Shown: positions 8,713 to 15,622 of the stretch, in pieces
How positions within the stretch are numbered: position 1 is the stretch's first letter
Layout of the letters: every line of letters begins with the position of its first letter
NCBI RefSeq assembly: GCF_004366035.1
Contig: NZ_SOEE01000001.1
Span: forward strand, 186,001 to 250,000
Length of the DNA: 64,000 nucleotides
From: Cytobacillus oceanisediminis
Lineage (GTDB): Bacteria > Bacillota > Bacilli > Bacillales > Cytobacillaceae
Direction: 5' to 3'
Position numbers and translations under genes: made by a program
Notes under the pieces: generated by a model
Database searches by the model: none
What the model was told of the DNA's origin: nothing
What the model saw: only the letters and a program-made list of their open reading frames with translations

Positions 8713-8739
8713 AAAGCGCCTATCATTTAAAGGCGCTTT
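8713..8739 (-). terminator. Terminator built into the end of ypoC
   Basis: AAAGCGCCT / AGGCGCTTT, 9-bp stem, minus-strand tail of T. One arm encodes the last residues of YpoC and the stop is next to the loop. Confidence 0.8.
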
Positions 8740-9251
8740 CTCTTCATTTTTTCCAATGCAAGCAGCTTCCTATATTGTTTTTCCATTTCAGCCATTAGTT
8801 CAGATAGCTGTATGTAAGAATGATAAAAAGCAGGTCGTGCAAAAATGAAATTAAGCCGTTCTTTAAGATTCACTGGCTTAACCGGCAATTCTCCAGGATT
8901 TGACTGAAGGTTTACCGGCTTGCTGTTTGCCCAATACAACAGCTGTAAAAATACTGCCAAAGATACTTTCATCGGATCTAAGGCTGCCTTCTGGTCCCGA
9001 TTTGAAAAGTGGATACCCAGAAGATGTTTCTGCCCTGCCCACTCATTCATTAAGACCGGAATATATTTATCGCTGGTTTCCCAAGGCCTTACAGCATGAA
9101 TCCCCGCATAAAAAGCCGCTTCATATAAAAATGGCGGGAGAGGCTGATAAGCGGAAAGGGATCCTTCTTTTACAGCCAATGAATCATTCATTTTGTAAAA
9201 CAGGGAATGGCATAATTGTTCTGAAACAGGTATGGCTATCTCCCCGGTCAT
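8727..9251 (-). CDS. ypoC: YpoC-like protein
   Basis: 174 aa, cytoplasmic, mixed helical; contains PWETSDKYIPVLMNEWAGQK in the middle and a basic C-terminus (KMKRKRL). Family of unknown function found behind nth in Bacillus. Its ATG overlaps the nth stop (ATGA), so it is translated from the dnaD-nth-ypoC message. Assigned mainly on position plus overall similarity to what I remember of YpoC. Confidence 0.75.
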   Translation of the reverse strand: MTGEIAIPVSEQLCHSLFYKMNDSLAVKEGSLSAYQPLPPFLYEAAFYAGIHAVRPWETSDKYIPVLMNEWAGQKHLLGIHFSNRDQKAALDPMKVSLAVFLQLLYWANSKPVNLQSNPGELPVKPVNLKERLNFIFARPAFYHSYIQLSELMAEMEKQYRKLLALEKMKRKRL

Positions 9252-9904
9252 TTTGCTTGCTTCACCTTCATTCGTTTTTTGCCTTCACGGCATAAATCCA
9301 GCAGAGGGCAAACCTCACATTGAGGATTCTGTGCCTTACAGTGATATCTTCCAAAAAAGATCATACGATGATGGGTAATTGACCATTCATCCATCGGCAC
9401 TTTCTTCATTAATGTCTTTTCAACTTCCAGTACAGAGTCCTTCCAGCGGCAGAAGCCAAGCCTTTTGCTTACTCGTTCAACATGAGTATCGACTGCAATA
9501 GCAGGCACTCCGTAAGCCACTGAGACAACGACATTGGCAGTTTTGCGTCCTACCCCAGGAAGCTTTGTCAGCTCATCTCTGTCGCGCGGCACTACACCCT
9601 CATATTCATCCAGAAGCAATCTGCACAGATTTTGGATATTTTTAGCTTTGTTGCGAAAAAGACCAATTGAGCGGATATCCTCCTGCAGTTCCTCAAGGGA
9701 AACATCGAGGTAATCCTGGGGTGTTTTATACTTCTGGAACAGGTTTTTTGTCACTTTGTTTACCAGTGCATCAGTACATTGTGCCGATAGTGCTACAGCT
9801 ACGACTAATTCAAATGGATTGGAATGATTTAATTCACAATGTGCTTCCGGGAACATCTCCCCCATTGCATCAAGGCAGTATCTTATTTGTGTTTTATTTA
9901 ACAA
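9248..9904 (-). CDS. nth: Endonuclease III (DNA glycosylase/AP lyase)
   Basis: 218 aa. Removes oxidised pyrimidines and nicks the abasic site in base-excision repair. Helix-hairpin-helix LPGVGRKTANVV carries the catalytic Lys; the catalytic Asp is in VDTHVERVS; the C-terminus has the 4Fe-4S ligand pattern C-x6-C-x2-C-x5-C (from CKAQNPQCEVC onward). I prefer the TTG start at 9904 (MLNKTQIRYC after GGTGA) because it matches the family length; a longer frame reaches 9916. Lies 51 bases after dnaD. Confidence 0.95.
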   Translation of the reverse strand: MLNKTQIRYCLDAMGEMFPEAHCELNHSNPFELVVAVALSAQCTDALVNKVTKNLFQKYKTPQDYLDVSLEELQEDIRSIGLFRNKAKNIQNLCRLLLDEYEGVVPRDRDELTKLPGVGRKTANVVVSVAYGVPAIAVDTHVERVSKRLGFCRWKDSVLEVEKTLMKKVPMDEWSITHHRMIFFGRYHCKAQNPQCEVCPLLDLCREGKKRMKVKQAK

Positions 9905-9955
9905 AGAAATCACCAACTTACTGTCTTCTATATTTTAAGTGCTGTTTTAGCCTTC

Positions 9956-10666
9956 TTATTGTTCAAGCCAATTATAAAAGGGAACAGATTTCGTCGTCTG
10001 TGACGGAGTGTCTTCCCTTTTTGTCCTTTGCTGTGCCTGGTTCTGCCTGAATTTTTTTCCATAGCTTTTAGCCTGTTCAATCGTCTTTATGCCATTCTTT
10101 TTCCATTCAAAAAGAATCCTGTCTATATATCTGAAATTCAGTTTGCCGGACAGGACAGATTCTCTTAATGCGGCTTTTATAATATGGGGATCATGGTGAT
10201 CATCATCCATCCAGAGCGCAAGTGTTTCGCATTCAAAAGGTGAAAGCGGCCTGCCAAATTCCCTTTCAAAGCAAGTATAAAGATCTGTTTCCTCCTGCTG
10301 TATCTTAATAGCTTCCTCTTTCTTGCCGCTGAGCAGAAACTGGTCAATAAGCTTCTCCCAAAGCGGATCAAGATGGTATTTTTCATATCTAATGCCATCA
10401 GCAGAGTAGCTATCTTTAATATCAAAAAATCCTTTTTGGATTAGTTTTCTTAGCATATCCGTACATTCAGCCACAGAAATGGTCATGCGGGAAGATAATT
10501 CTACAGGGGTGGGAAATTCATTCCCATTTTCAATATAGGAAATTACATGAAGAATTAAGACGAGTTCATGCTCATTCAAATTCATTTCTTTATATTGTGA
10601 AAGCAGGACTCCAGGTATTGAAATATTTCCTTCCTGAAGCCATTTTAATAAACTATTTTTAGACAT
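9956..10666 (-). CDS. dnaD: Replication initiation/primosome protein DnaD
   Basis: 236 aa. Works with DnaB and DnaI to load the helicase at oriC and restart sites. N-terminal winged-helix part (LSSRMTISVAECTDMLRKLI) and C-terminal DnaD domain with FEREFGRPLSPFECETLALW and the YxxxIL-like YIDRILFEWKKNGI. The start at 10666 (MSKNSLLKWL) has GGAGGTG 7 bases upstream. First gene of the dnaD-nth-ypoC unit. Confidence 0.95.
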   Translation of the reverse strand: MSKNSLLKWLQEGNISIPGVLLSQYKEMNLNEHELVLILHVISYIENGNEFPTPVELSSRMTISVAECTDMLRKLIQKGFFDIKDSYSADGIRYEKYHLDPLWEKLIDQFLLSGKKEEAIKIQQEETDLYTCFEREFGRPLSPFECETLALWMDDDHHDPHIIKAALRESVLSGKLNFRYIDRILFEWKKNGIKTIEQAKSYGKKFRQNQAQQRTKREDTPSQTTKSVPFYNWLEQ

Positions 10667-10790
10667 TCGGGACACCTCCTTCTCAGTATATCATGAACAT
10701 AGTGGCCAAAGTGAGATGAATAACCGGTAACTTTTCCATAAAGATTCAGCTTGACTGCTCTCCTCTGGAAGATGTTGCGGAGATCGGAAG

Positions 10791-10824
10791 AAGCAAAAAA
10801 TCCGCGGAAGGCGGATTTTTGCTT
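10791..10824 (-). terminator. Terminator of asnS
   Basis: AAGCAAAAAATCCGC / GCGGATTTTTGCTT, long stem with a 5-base loop, 23 bases after the asnS stop. Confidence 0.85.
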
Positions 10825-10846
10825 TATCTATCAATTCTTTTTTAAA

Positions 10847-12142
10847 TTATGGATATAGACGGTTTAATAAACGAGGAAACGGAATTGTTTTACGTACATG
10901 CTCGACGCCGCTTATCCAGGCAACTGTTCTTTCAAGCCCAAGACCAAATCCGGAATGCGGTACTGACCCATATTGGCGAAGCTCCAGGTACCATTTGTAA
11001 GCATCCATATCTAACTTATGTTCATCAAGGCGCTGCTTGAGAAGGTCAAAGTCGTGAATACGCTCAGAGCCTCCGATGATCTCTCCATATCCTTCAGGTG
11101 CAATCAAGTCGGCACATAATACAACGTCTTCTCTTGATGGATCAGGCTGCATATAGAATGGCTTCAGTGAAGTTGGATAGTGTGTGATAAAGACTGGCTT
11201 ATCATAGCTTTCTGCAATTGCTGTCTCATGCGGTGCACCAAAGTCGTCTCCCCACTGGATATCATCAAAGCCTTTTTCCTGAAGAAACTTAATTGCTTCA
11301 TCATACGTGATGCGCGGGAATGGTGCTGTGATTTTTTCAAGCTTCTCCGTATCACGGCCAAGTGTTTTAAGTTCAATTGGACAGTTCTTAAGAACAGATT
11401 GTACAATATGAGCGACATATTCTTCCTGTACTTTTAAGTTTTCATCGAACTCACAGAAAGCCATTTCAGGTTCAATCATCCAAAATTCGATTAAATGACG
11501 GCGAGTTTTGGATTTTTCAGCACGGAAGGTCGGCCCGAATGAAAATACTTTTCCAAGTGCCATAGCAGCTGCTTCCATATAAAGCTGGCCGCTTTGTGAT
11601 AAATAAGCATCTTCATCAAAATACTTTGTCGCAAAAAGTTCCGAAGTACCTTCTGGGGCACTTCCCGTCAGAATTGGCGGGTCAACCTTGGAAAAACCTT
11701 GTTCATTGAAAAACTCATAAGTTGCCCGGATAATTTCATTTCTGATTTTCATGACTGCATGCTGCCGGCGGGAACGCAGCCATAAGTGACGATTGTCCAT
11801 CAGGAATTCAGTTCCATGCTCTTTAGGTGTAATCGGATAATCAACAGCCTGATGAATAACTTCCAGGCCTGTAACCAGCATTTCAAATCCGAATGGAGAA
11901 CGCTCATCCTTTTGAATCTTACCAGTAACATAAACGGAAGATTCCTGAGTAACCGATTTTGCACCCTGGAAAATCTCTTCCGGCACTTCCGCTTTCACTA
12001 CAACACCTTGAATAAAACCAGTTCCATCGCGCAGCTGCAAAAATGCAATCTTTCCGCTTGAGCGCTTGTTGGCTATCCAAGCTCCAATCGTAACTTCCTG
12101 ATCAACATATTTATGAACTTGAGAAATTGTTGTTTTTATCAA
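10847..12142 (-). CDS. asnS: Asparaginyl-tRNA synthetase
   Basis: 431 aa class IIb synthetase. N-terminal OB fold ([20 protein letters not shown]), then class II catalytic motifs: motif 2 [20 protein letters not shown] and motif 3 [13 protein letters not shown] near the C-terminus. The frame extends upstream to 12172, but a TTG at 12142 ([10 protein letters not shown]) has GGAGGG 9 bases before it and gives the usual length of about 430. Monocistronic here, with its own promoter and terminator; I found no T-box in the leader. Confidence 0.95.
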   Translation of the reverse strand: MIKTTISQVHKYVDQEVTIGAWIANKRSSGKIAFLQLRDGTGFIQGVVVKAEVPEEIFQGAKSVTQESSVYVTGKIQKDERSPFGFEMLVTGLEVIHQAVDYPITPKEHGTEFLMDNRHLWLRSRRQHAVMKIRNEIIRATYEFFNEQGFSKVDPPILTGSAPEGTSELFATKYFDEDAYLSQSGQLYMEAAAMALGKVFSFGPTFRAEKSKTRRHLIEFWMIEPEMAFCEFDENLKVQEEYVAHIVQSVLKNCPIELKTLGRDTEKLEKITAPFPRITYDEAIKFLQEKGFDDIQWGDDFGAPHETAIAESYDKPVFITHYPTSLKPFYMQPDPSREDVVLCADLIAPEGYGEIIGGSERIHDFDLLKQRLDEHKLDMDAYKWYLELRQYGSVPHSGFGLGLERTVAWISGVEHVRKTIPFPRLLNRLYP

Positions 12143-12195
12143 TTTATGGTCCCTCCAAAAAAATCTAAGCACTCACTTCTTATGTATCGCTATAT

Positions 12196-12224
12196 ATTAT
12201 ACCTTCAAGCACATTGACAAGCAA
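12196..12224 (-). promoter_or_regulatory. Sigma-A promoter of asnS
   Basis: Minus strand TTGCTT, 17-bp spacer, TATAAT; about 54 bases upstream of the TTG start. Confidence 0.7.
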
Positions 12225-12334
12225 TATTAGTAATATTTTAAGCGCTCTTATATAGATAATAAATACAGAAGGAGGCCGGATATAATCCAGCGCTCCTGTT
12301 TCACAAAATACGAAAGTTCAAAATTTTGAACGTC

Positions 12335-12404
12335 GATAACTGAATAGTGCAAGCAGCCTACCCCCTCGAGGTGTCGGGGGTGGGCAAGGCGTTTCCGCTT
12401 TTCT
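12335..12404 (-). repeat. Dispersed repeat, copy B (short form)
   Basis: Minus strand AGAAAAGCGGAAACGCC starts directly after the aspB stop, then a CCCCCGACACCTCGAGGGGG hairpin and TAGGCTGC. Compared with copies C and D it lacks about 60 bp of the middle. Confidence 0.75.
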
Positions 12405-13595
12405 TTACTTCATGTTCTTTTCTACAAAACCATGCATCCGTTCCACAGCCTTTTCTAATAATTCAAGAGAAGTTGCATATGATAAACGGATGTTATCCGG
12501 AGAGCCAAAACCAGAACCTGGAATTACTGCAACCATCGCTTCCTCAAGAAGCGCCTTCACAAATTCATCGACACTTTCAAATCCAGTCAATTCTGCTGCC
12601 TTTTTCACATTAGGAAACAGGTAAAATGCTCCTTGTGGTTTTACACAAGTAAAGCCTGGAATGCTGATTAATTTATCATAGATAACATTTAGCCGATGTT
12701 CGAATGCTTCTCTCATTTCCTCCAGTGTATCCTGTGGTCCGGCATATGCAGCGATTGAACCATATTGTGCTGTTGTTGTCGGGTTGGATGTACTATGGCT
12801 GGCAAGGTTGGTCATGGCCTTAATAATATTCTTATTACCTGCGGCATATCCAATTCTCCACCCTGTCATGGAATGAGACTTGGATACCCCATTAATGATA
12901 ATGGTTTGTTCCTTAAGTTCAGGTGAAATTTCGGCAATCGAAGTATGCTTATGGCCGCCATATACCAGTTTTTCATAGATCTCATCAGAAATGATAAGGA
13001 CATTATGCTTTAAACAAACCTCCCCAAGCTCCTTTAATTCGTCCGCAGAATAAAGCATGCCCGTCGGGTTGCTTGGTGAGTTAATGATCACTGCCTTGGT
13101 TTTGTCAGTTATGCTTTTAGCCAGCTGTTCTGGTGTGATCTTAAAATCATTCTCTTCTCTTCCCTCTGCATAAACAGGAATACCCTCTGCCAGTTTAACC
13201 TGTTCAGGATAGCTGACCCAATATGGAGTCGGGATAATGACTTCATCCCCTTCATTGAGCAAAACCTGGAACAGTGTATATAAGCCATGCTTTGCACCAT
13301 TGGTAACGATGATTTCTGAAGCGTCATAATCAAGTCCCTGGTCTTTTTTAAACTTGTTTGCGATTTCTTTCTTTAATGCTGGAAGACCTGCTGAAGGAGT
13401 ATATTTTGTATGTCCCTCATTCATTGATTTCACTGCTGCATCGATAATATGCTGCGGCGTATTAAAATCCGGCTCGCCTGCTCCCAATCCTATAACATCA
13501 TGTCCCTGAGCTTTTAGCTCTTTTGCTTTTGCTGTGATTGCCAGAGTTGTTGAAGGTGTCAACGCTTTTACTCTTTGTGCCAGTTGAATCTCCAT
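12405..13595 (-). CDS. aspB: Aspartate aminotransferase
   Basis: 396-aa PLP enzyme, class I aminotransferase subgroup Ib; interconverts aspartate and oxaloacetate with 2-oxoglutarate. Visible: INSPSNPTGMLYS, the DEIYEKLVY Asp that binds the PLP ring nitrogen, SKSHSMTGWRIGY with the Schiff-base Lys, and the C-terminal substrate Arg in DNIRLSYA. RBS GGGAGGAAG before ATG. Downstream of ypmA-ypmB on the same strand, as in B. subtilis. A dispersed repeat copy abuts the stop. Confidence 0.95.
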   Translation of the reverse strand: MEIQLAQRVKALTPSTTLAITAKAKELKAQGHDVIGLGAGEPDFNTPQHIIDAAVKSMNEGHTKYTPSAGLPALKKEIANKFKKDQGLDYDASEIIVTNGAKHGLYTLFQVLLNEGDEVIIPTPYWVSYPEQVKLAEGIPVYAEGREENDFKITPEQLAKSITDKTKAVIINSPSNPTGMLYSADELKELGEVCLKHNVLIISDEIYEKLVYGGHKHTSIAEISPELKEQTIIINGVSKSHSMTGWRIGYAAGNKNIIKAMTNLASHSTSNPTTTAQYGSIAAYAGPQDTLEEMREAFEHRLNVIYDKLISIPGFTCVKPQGAFYLFPNVKKAAELTGFESVDEFVKALLEEAMVAVIPGSGFGSPDNIRLSYATSLELLEKAVERMHGFVEKNMK

Positions 13596-13646
13596 TTGCT
13601 TGCTTCCTCCCGATTTTCCCGCACTAAGGCGCTGTAATGCCTCAGG

Positions 13647-14120
13647 CTATAGATTCTCAATTTTTTTTAGCCATTCTCCTGTTTTAAAATCTATATAATA
13701 ATAATTTATTAAATCACTGCCGGAACGGTAATGAATTTCCCATAATGGAATATTTTTTTCCATTCCAAGCCGCACAGACATGATTTCAGCAGCATTTTTC
13801 TCCTGCTTAAGTCTGGAAATGGCTTCATTTCTGGTAATTCCATCAGATTGGTTCAGTGTAACGATTTTCCCTTTCTTTTCTGGAACCCACACATATATGC
13901 CTGTCCCCTCTTGATCTTTACCCTCGATAACATAGTAGGTCTCAGTGCCATGATATAAATAGAAATCTTCAGTTTCAGCAAGATCTGTTTCCTTTTTCGC
14001 AAGCTCTACAGCCTTTGATTCTGCCGCTCTAACGGGCTTCATGCTGTTGAAATAAATTAAAGAGCCTGCTCCAATGCATATGACAAGCAGAATAATGATA
14101 CCCCATATTGCTTTTTTCAT
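13647..14120 (-). CDS. ypmB: YpmB, membrane-anchored PepSY-type protein
   Basis: 157 aa. N-terminal membrane anchor (residues about 5-24), then an extracellular part with PepSY-like character: GITRNEAISRLKQEKNA and WEIHYRSGSDLINYYYID. Probably binds or inhibits an extracytoplasmic partner; the specific role is unknown. The ATG lies 15 bases after the ypmA stop with GAGTGAG between; aspB follows after 51 bases. Confidence 0.85.
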   Translation of the reverse strand: MKKAIWGIIILLVICIGAGSLIYFNSMKPVRAAESKAVELAKKETDLAETEDFYLYHGTETYYVIEGKDQEGTGIYVWVPEKKGKIVTLNQSDGITRNEAISRLKQEKNAAEIMSVRLGMEKNIPLWEIHYRSGSDLINYYYIDFKTGEWLKKIENL

Positions 14121-14135
14121 GTCTCACTCACTCTT

Positions 14136-14306
14136 TTATGTACGATAAATTGTAAAAATCGCTTTATTTTGGTCTTCCTGATCAAGCGCCAAACCGAACA
14201 TCAAATCTTTTTCTTTTAAAGTTCTGTTCAGTGCATCAACAATTTTATACAGATCCGGGCTTTGCTGGATCTTCACGGTAGATAAAACCTCAATTTTGCT
14301 TTCCAT
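14136..14306 (-). CDS. ypmA: YpmA-like small protein
   Basis: 56-aa protein MESKIEVLSTVKIQQ...IFTIYRT, too short for many gene finders. Matches the small YpmA/DUF4264 type by length, sequence character and position directly before ypmB. GGAGGAATTCCAGA precedes the ATG, a strong RBS. Function unknown; cytoplasmic by composition. Starts the ypmA-ypmB-aspB unit. Confidence 0.8.
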   Translation of the reverse strand: MESKIEVLSTVKIQQSPDLYKIVDALNRTLKEKDLMFGLALDQEDQNKAIFTIYRT

Positions 14307-14467
14307 TCTGGAATTCCTCCTCAGCCTCTACAATATTTGTTACTTATATACCCGACCGTTAAGGTTAAACTAATTTTACAAAGAAATAAATCACAGTAAC
14401 AGTATAACAGCAGAATTGATTAACTGGTATTAAAACAACTACAAATTTTCTTCTGGTCCAACACGTC
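14307..14467. other. Upstream region of ypmA, no gene seen
   Basis: Non-coding. On the minus strand a TATACT element precedes ypmA by about 100 bases but without a good -35. No conserved RNA recognised. A plus-strand terminator ends this stretch. Confidence 0.4.
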
Positions 14468-14494
14468 AAGCTGCGCCGCAAGCGCAGCTTTTTT
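14468..14494 (+). terminator. Orphan plus-strand terminator
   Basis: AAGCTGCGC-CGCAA-GCGCAGCTT followed by TTTTTT: perfect 9-bp stem. No plus-strand gene lies upstream for several kb and both flanking genes run on the minus strand, where the hairpin has no T-run on the exit side. Confidence 0.75.
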
Positions 14495-14622
14495 CATTAG
14501 GCATTTAAATTTTGAATATTTATTTGCCTATTATTTGGCCCATTGAAAGTGATAAACTTCCCCTCAAATATTAATTACTTTCACAAAATATTTCCCTTTG
14601 AAATTATGGTGAAGGTGTATGT

Positions 14623-15468
14623 TTATTTGAACTCCTCGCCCTGGAAAATTGTGAATAATTCATAGTTAATGTCTGTAAATTTAATGGTAACGGTTCCGTG
14701 CTTTCTTGTATAATATACATCAACCCAGGCATCATTTAACAGCCCGAACAGATTCGAATCATGTTTTATGGATGGTTTATAAAAAAGAATGGCGATCTGA
14801 GGATCCAAATGTTTGATCATCTCTTCGGATATGGAATCGTGCCTGCCAAACGCAGGAAGCTTTACAATATTAACATTGGATAACTTTTTTTCCATGAGAA
14901 AATCTTTAGATTTTGGACTTGTCGAGTTCATAAATAATACTCGATGCCTTGCAAATGTAAAGGAAATATCCATTCCTTCCCCCGATTCTTTACCTGCGTA
15001 AAGAACTTCTGCAAGCAACCCCGGAAAAAGCTGCTGCTTAAAATCTTGGTTCCAGGCATGCAGATTAAGATCGATTCCGTTCTCACCCTTCAACTCAGAA
15101 ACTGCAGAATCATTCGCTATAATTTCTTTAACCCCAAAATCTTCTATCAGCCATTTAAGACTGGCCATGTTATATAATTCCTCATCTGTCAGGATAATTG
15201 CTGAAATCCGGTTAACGCCATATAATTCAAGAAGCTTCTTTAACTCTTCCTCTGTTCCTGGTCCGCCGGTGTTAATAAGGACTTTTTCGTCATTTCCATG
15301 ATGAATCAAGGAAGCCTCGCCATCAGATAAGGAAAAAAACGTAAAAGCCAGCTCATCACTTTTTAGTTTTAGGTCAATGCTTTCCACTTTGACAGGAACA
15401 GCTGGTGAATCCTTAGGTATGTAATACCAATTTGTGAACAGTAGCATAAAGGCGAACAGCACGTTCAT
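14623..15468 (-). CDS. ComEC-like metallo-beta-lactamase-fold protein, metal motif lost
   Basis: 281 aa with an N-terminal hydrophobic anchor (MNVLFAFMLLF) and a fold like the C-terminal hydrolase domain of ComEC/Rec2: FFSLSDGEASLIHHGNDEK then VLINTGG. Where active members have T-H-x-D-x-D-H, this one reads ILTDEELYNMASLKWL, so the metal-binding His/Asp set is gone. Probably an extracytoplasmic pseudoenzyme. The start at 15468 has GGAGG 9 bases upstream; the longer frame to 15495 is less likely. Inserted between dinG and ypmA, which are adjacent in B. subtilis. Function unknown. Confidence 0.7.
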   Translation of the reverse strand: MNVLFAFMLLFTNWYYIPKDSPAVPVKVESIDLKLKSDELAFTFFSLSDGEASLIHHGNDEKVLINTGGPGTEEELKKLLELYGVNRISAIILTDEELYNMASLKWLIEDFGVKEIIANDSAVSELKGENGIDLNLHAWNQDFKQQLFPGLLAEVLYAGKESGEGMDISFTFARHRVLFMNSTSPKSKDFLMEKKLSNVNIVKLPAFGRHDSISEEMIKHLDPQIAILFYKPSIKHDSNLFGLLNDAWVDVYYTRKHGTVTIKFTDINYELFTIFQGEEFK

Positions 15469-15622
15469 CTTCCCATTCCTCCTACATATGAACAAAAGCA
15501 GACTGAGGATTTATAATAAAAAACCCAACAAATTTATAATGCGTTAATCATCTAAATTTATCCTATAAAAACCAGATGCCTTGTTCATCATAGAAGGATT
15601 CCGGTGTAAATCCCCGGATTTT

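Noticed and set aside
12143..12404. T-box leader upstream of asnS
   Set aside because: No specifier stem or T-box consensus found; only a promoter and repeat copy B.
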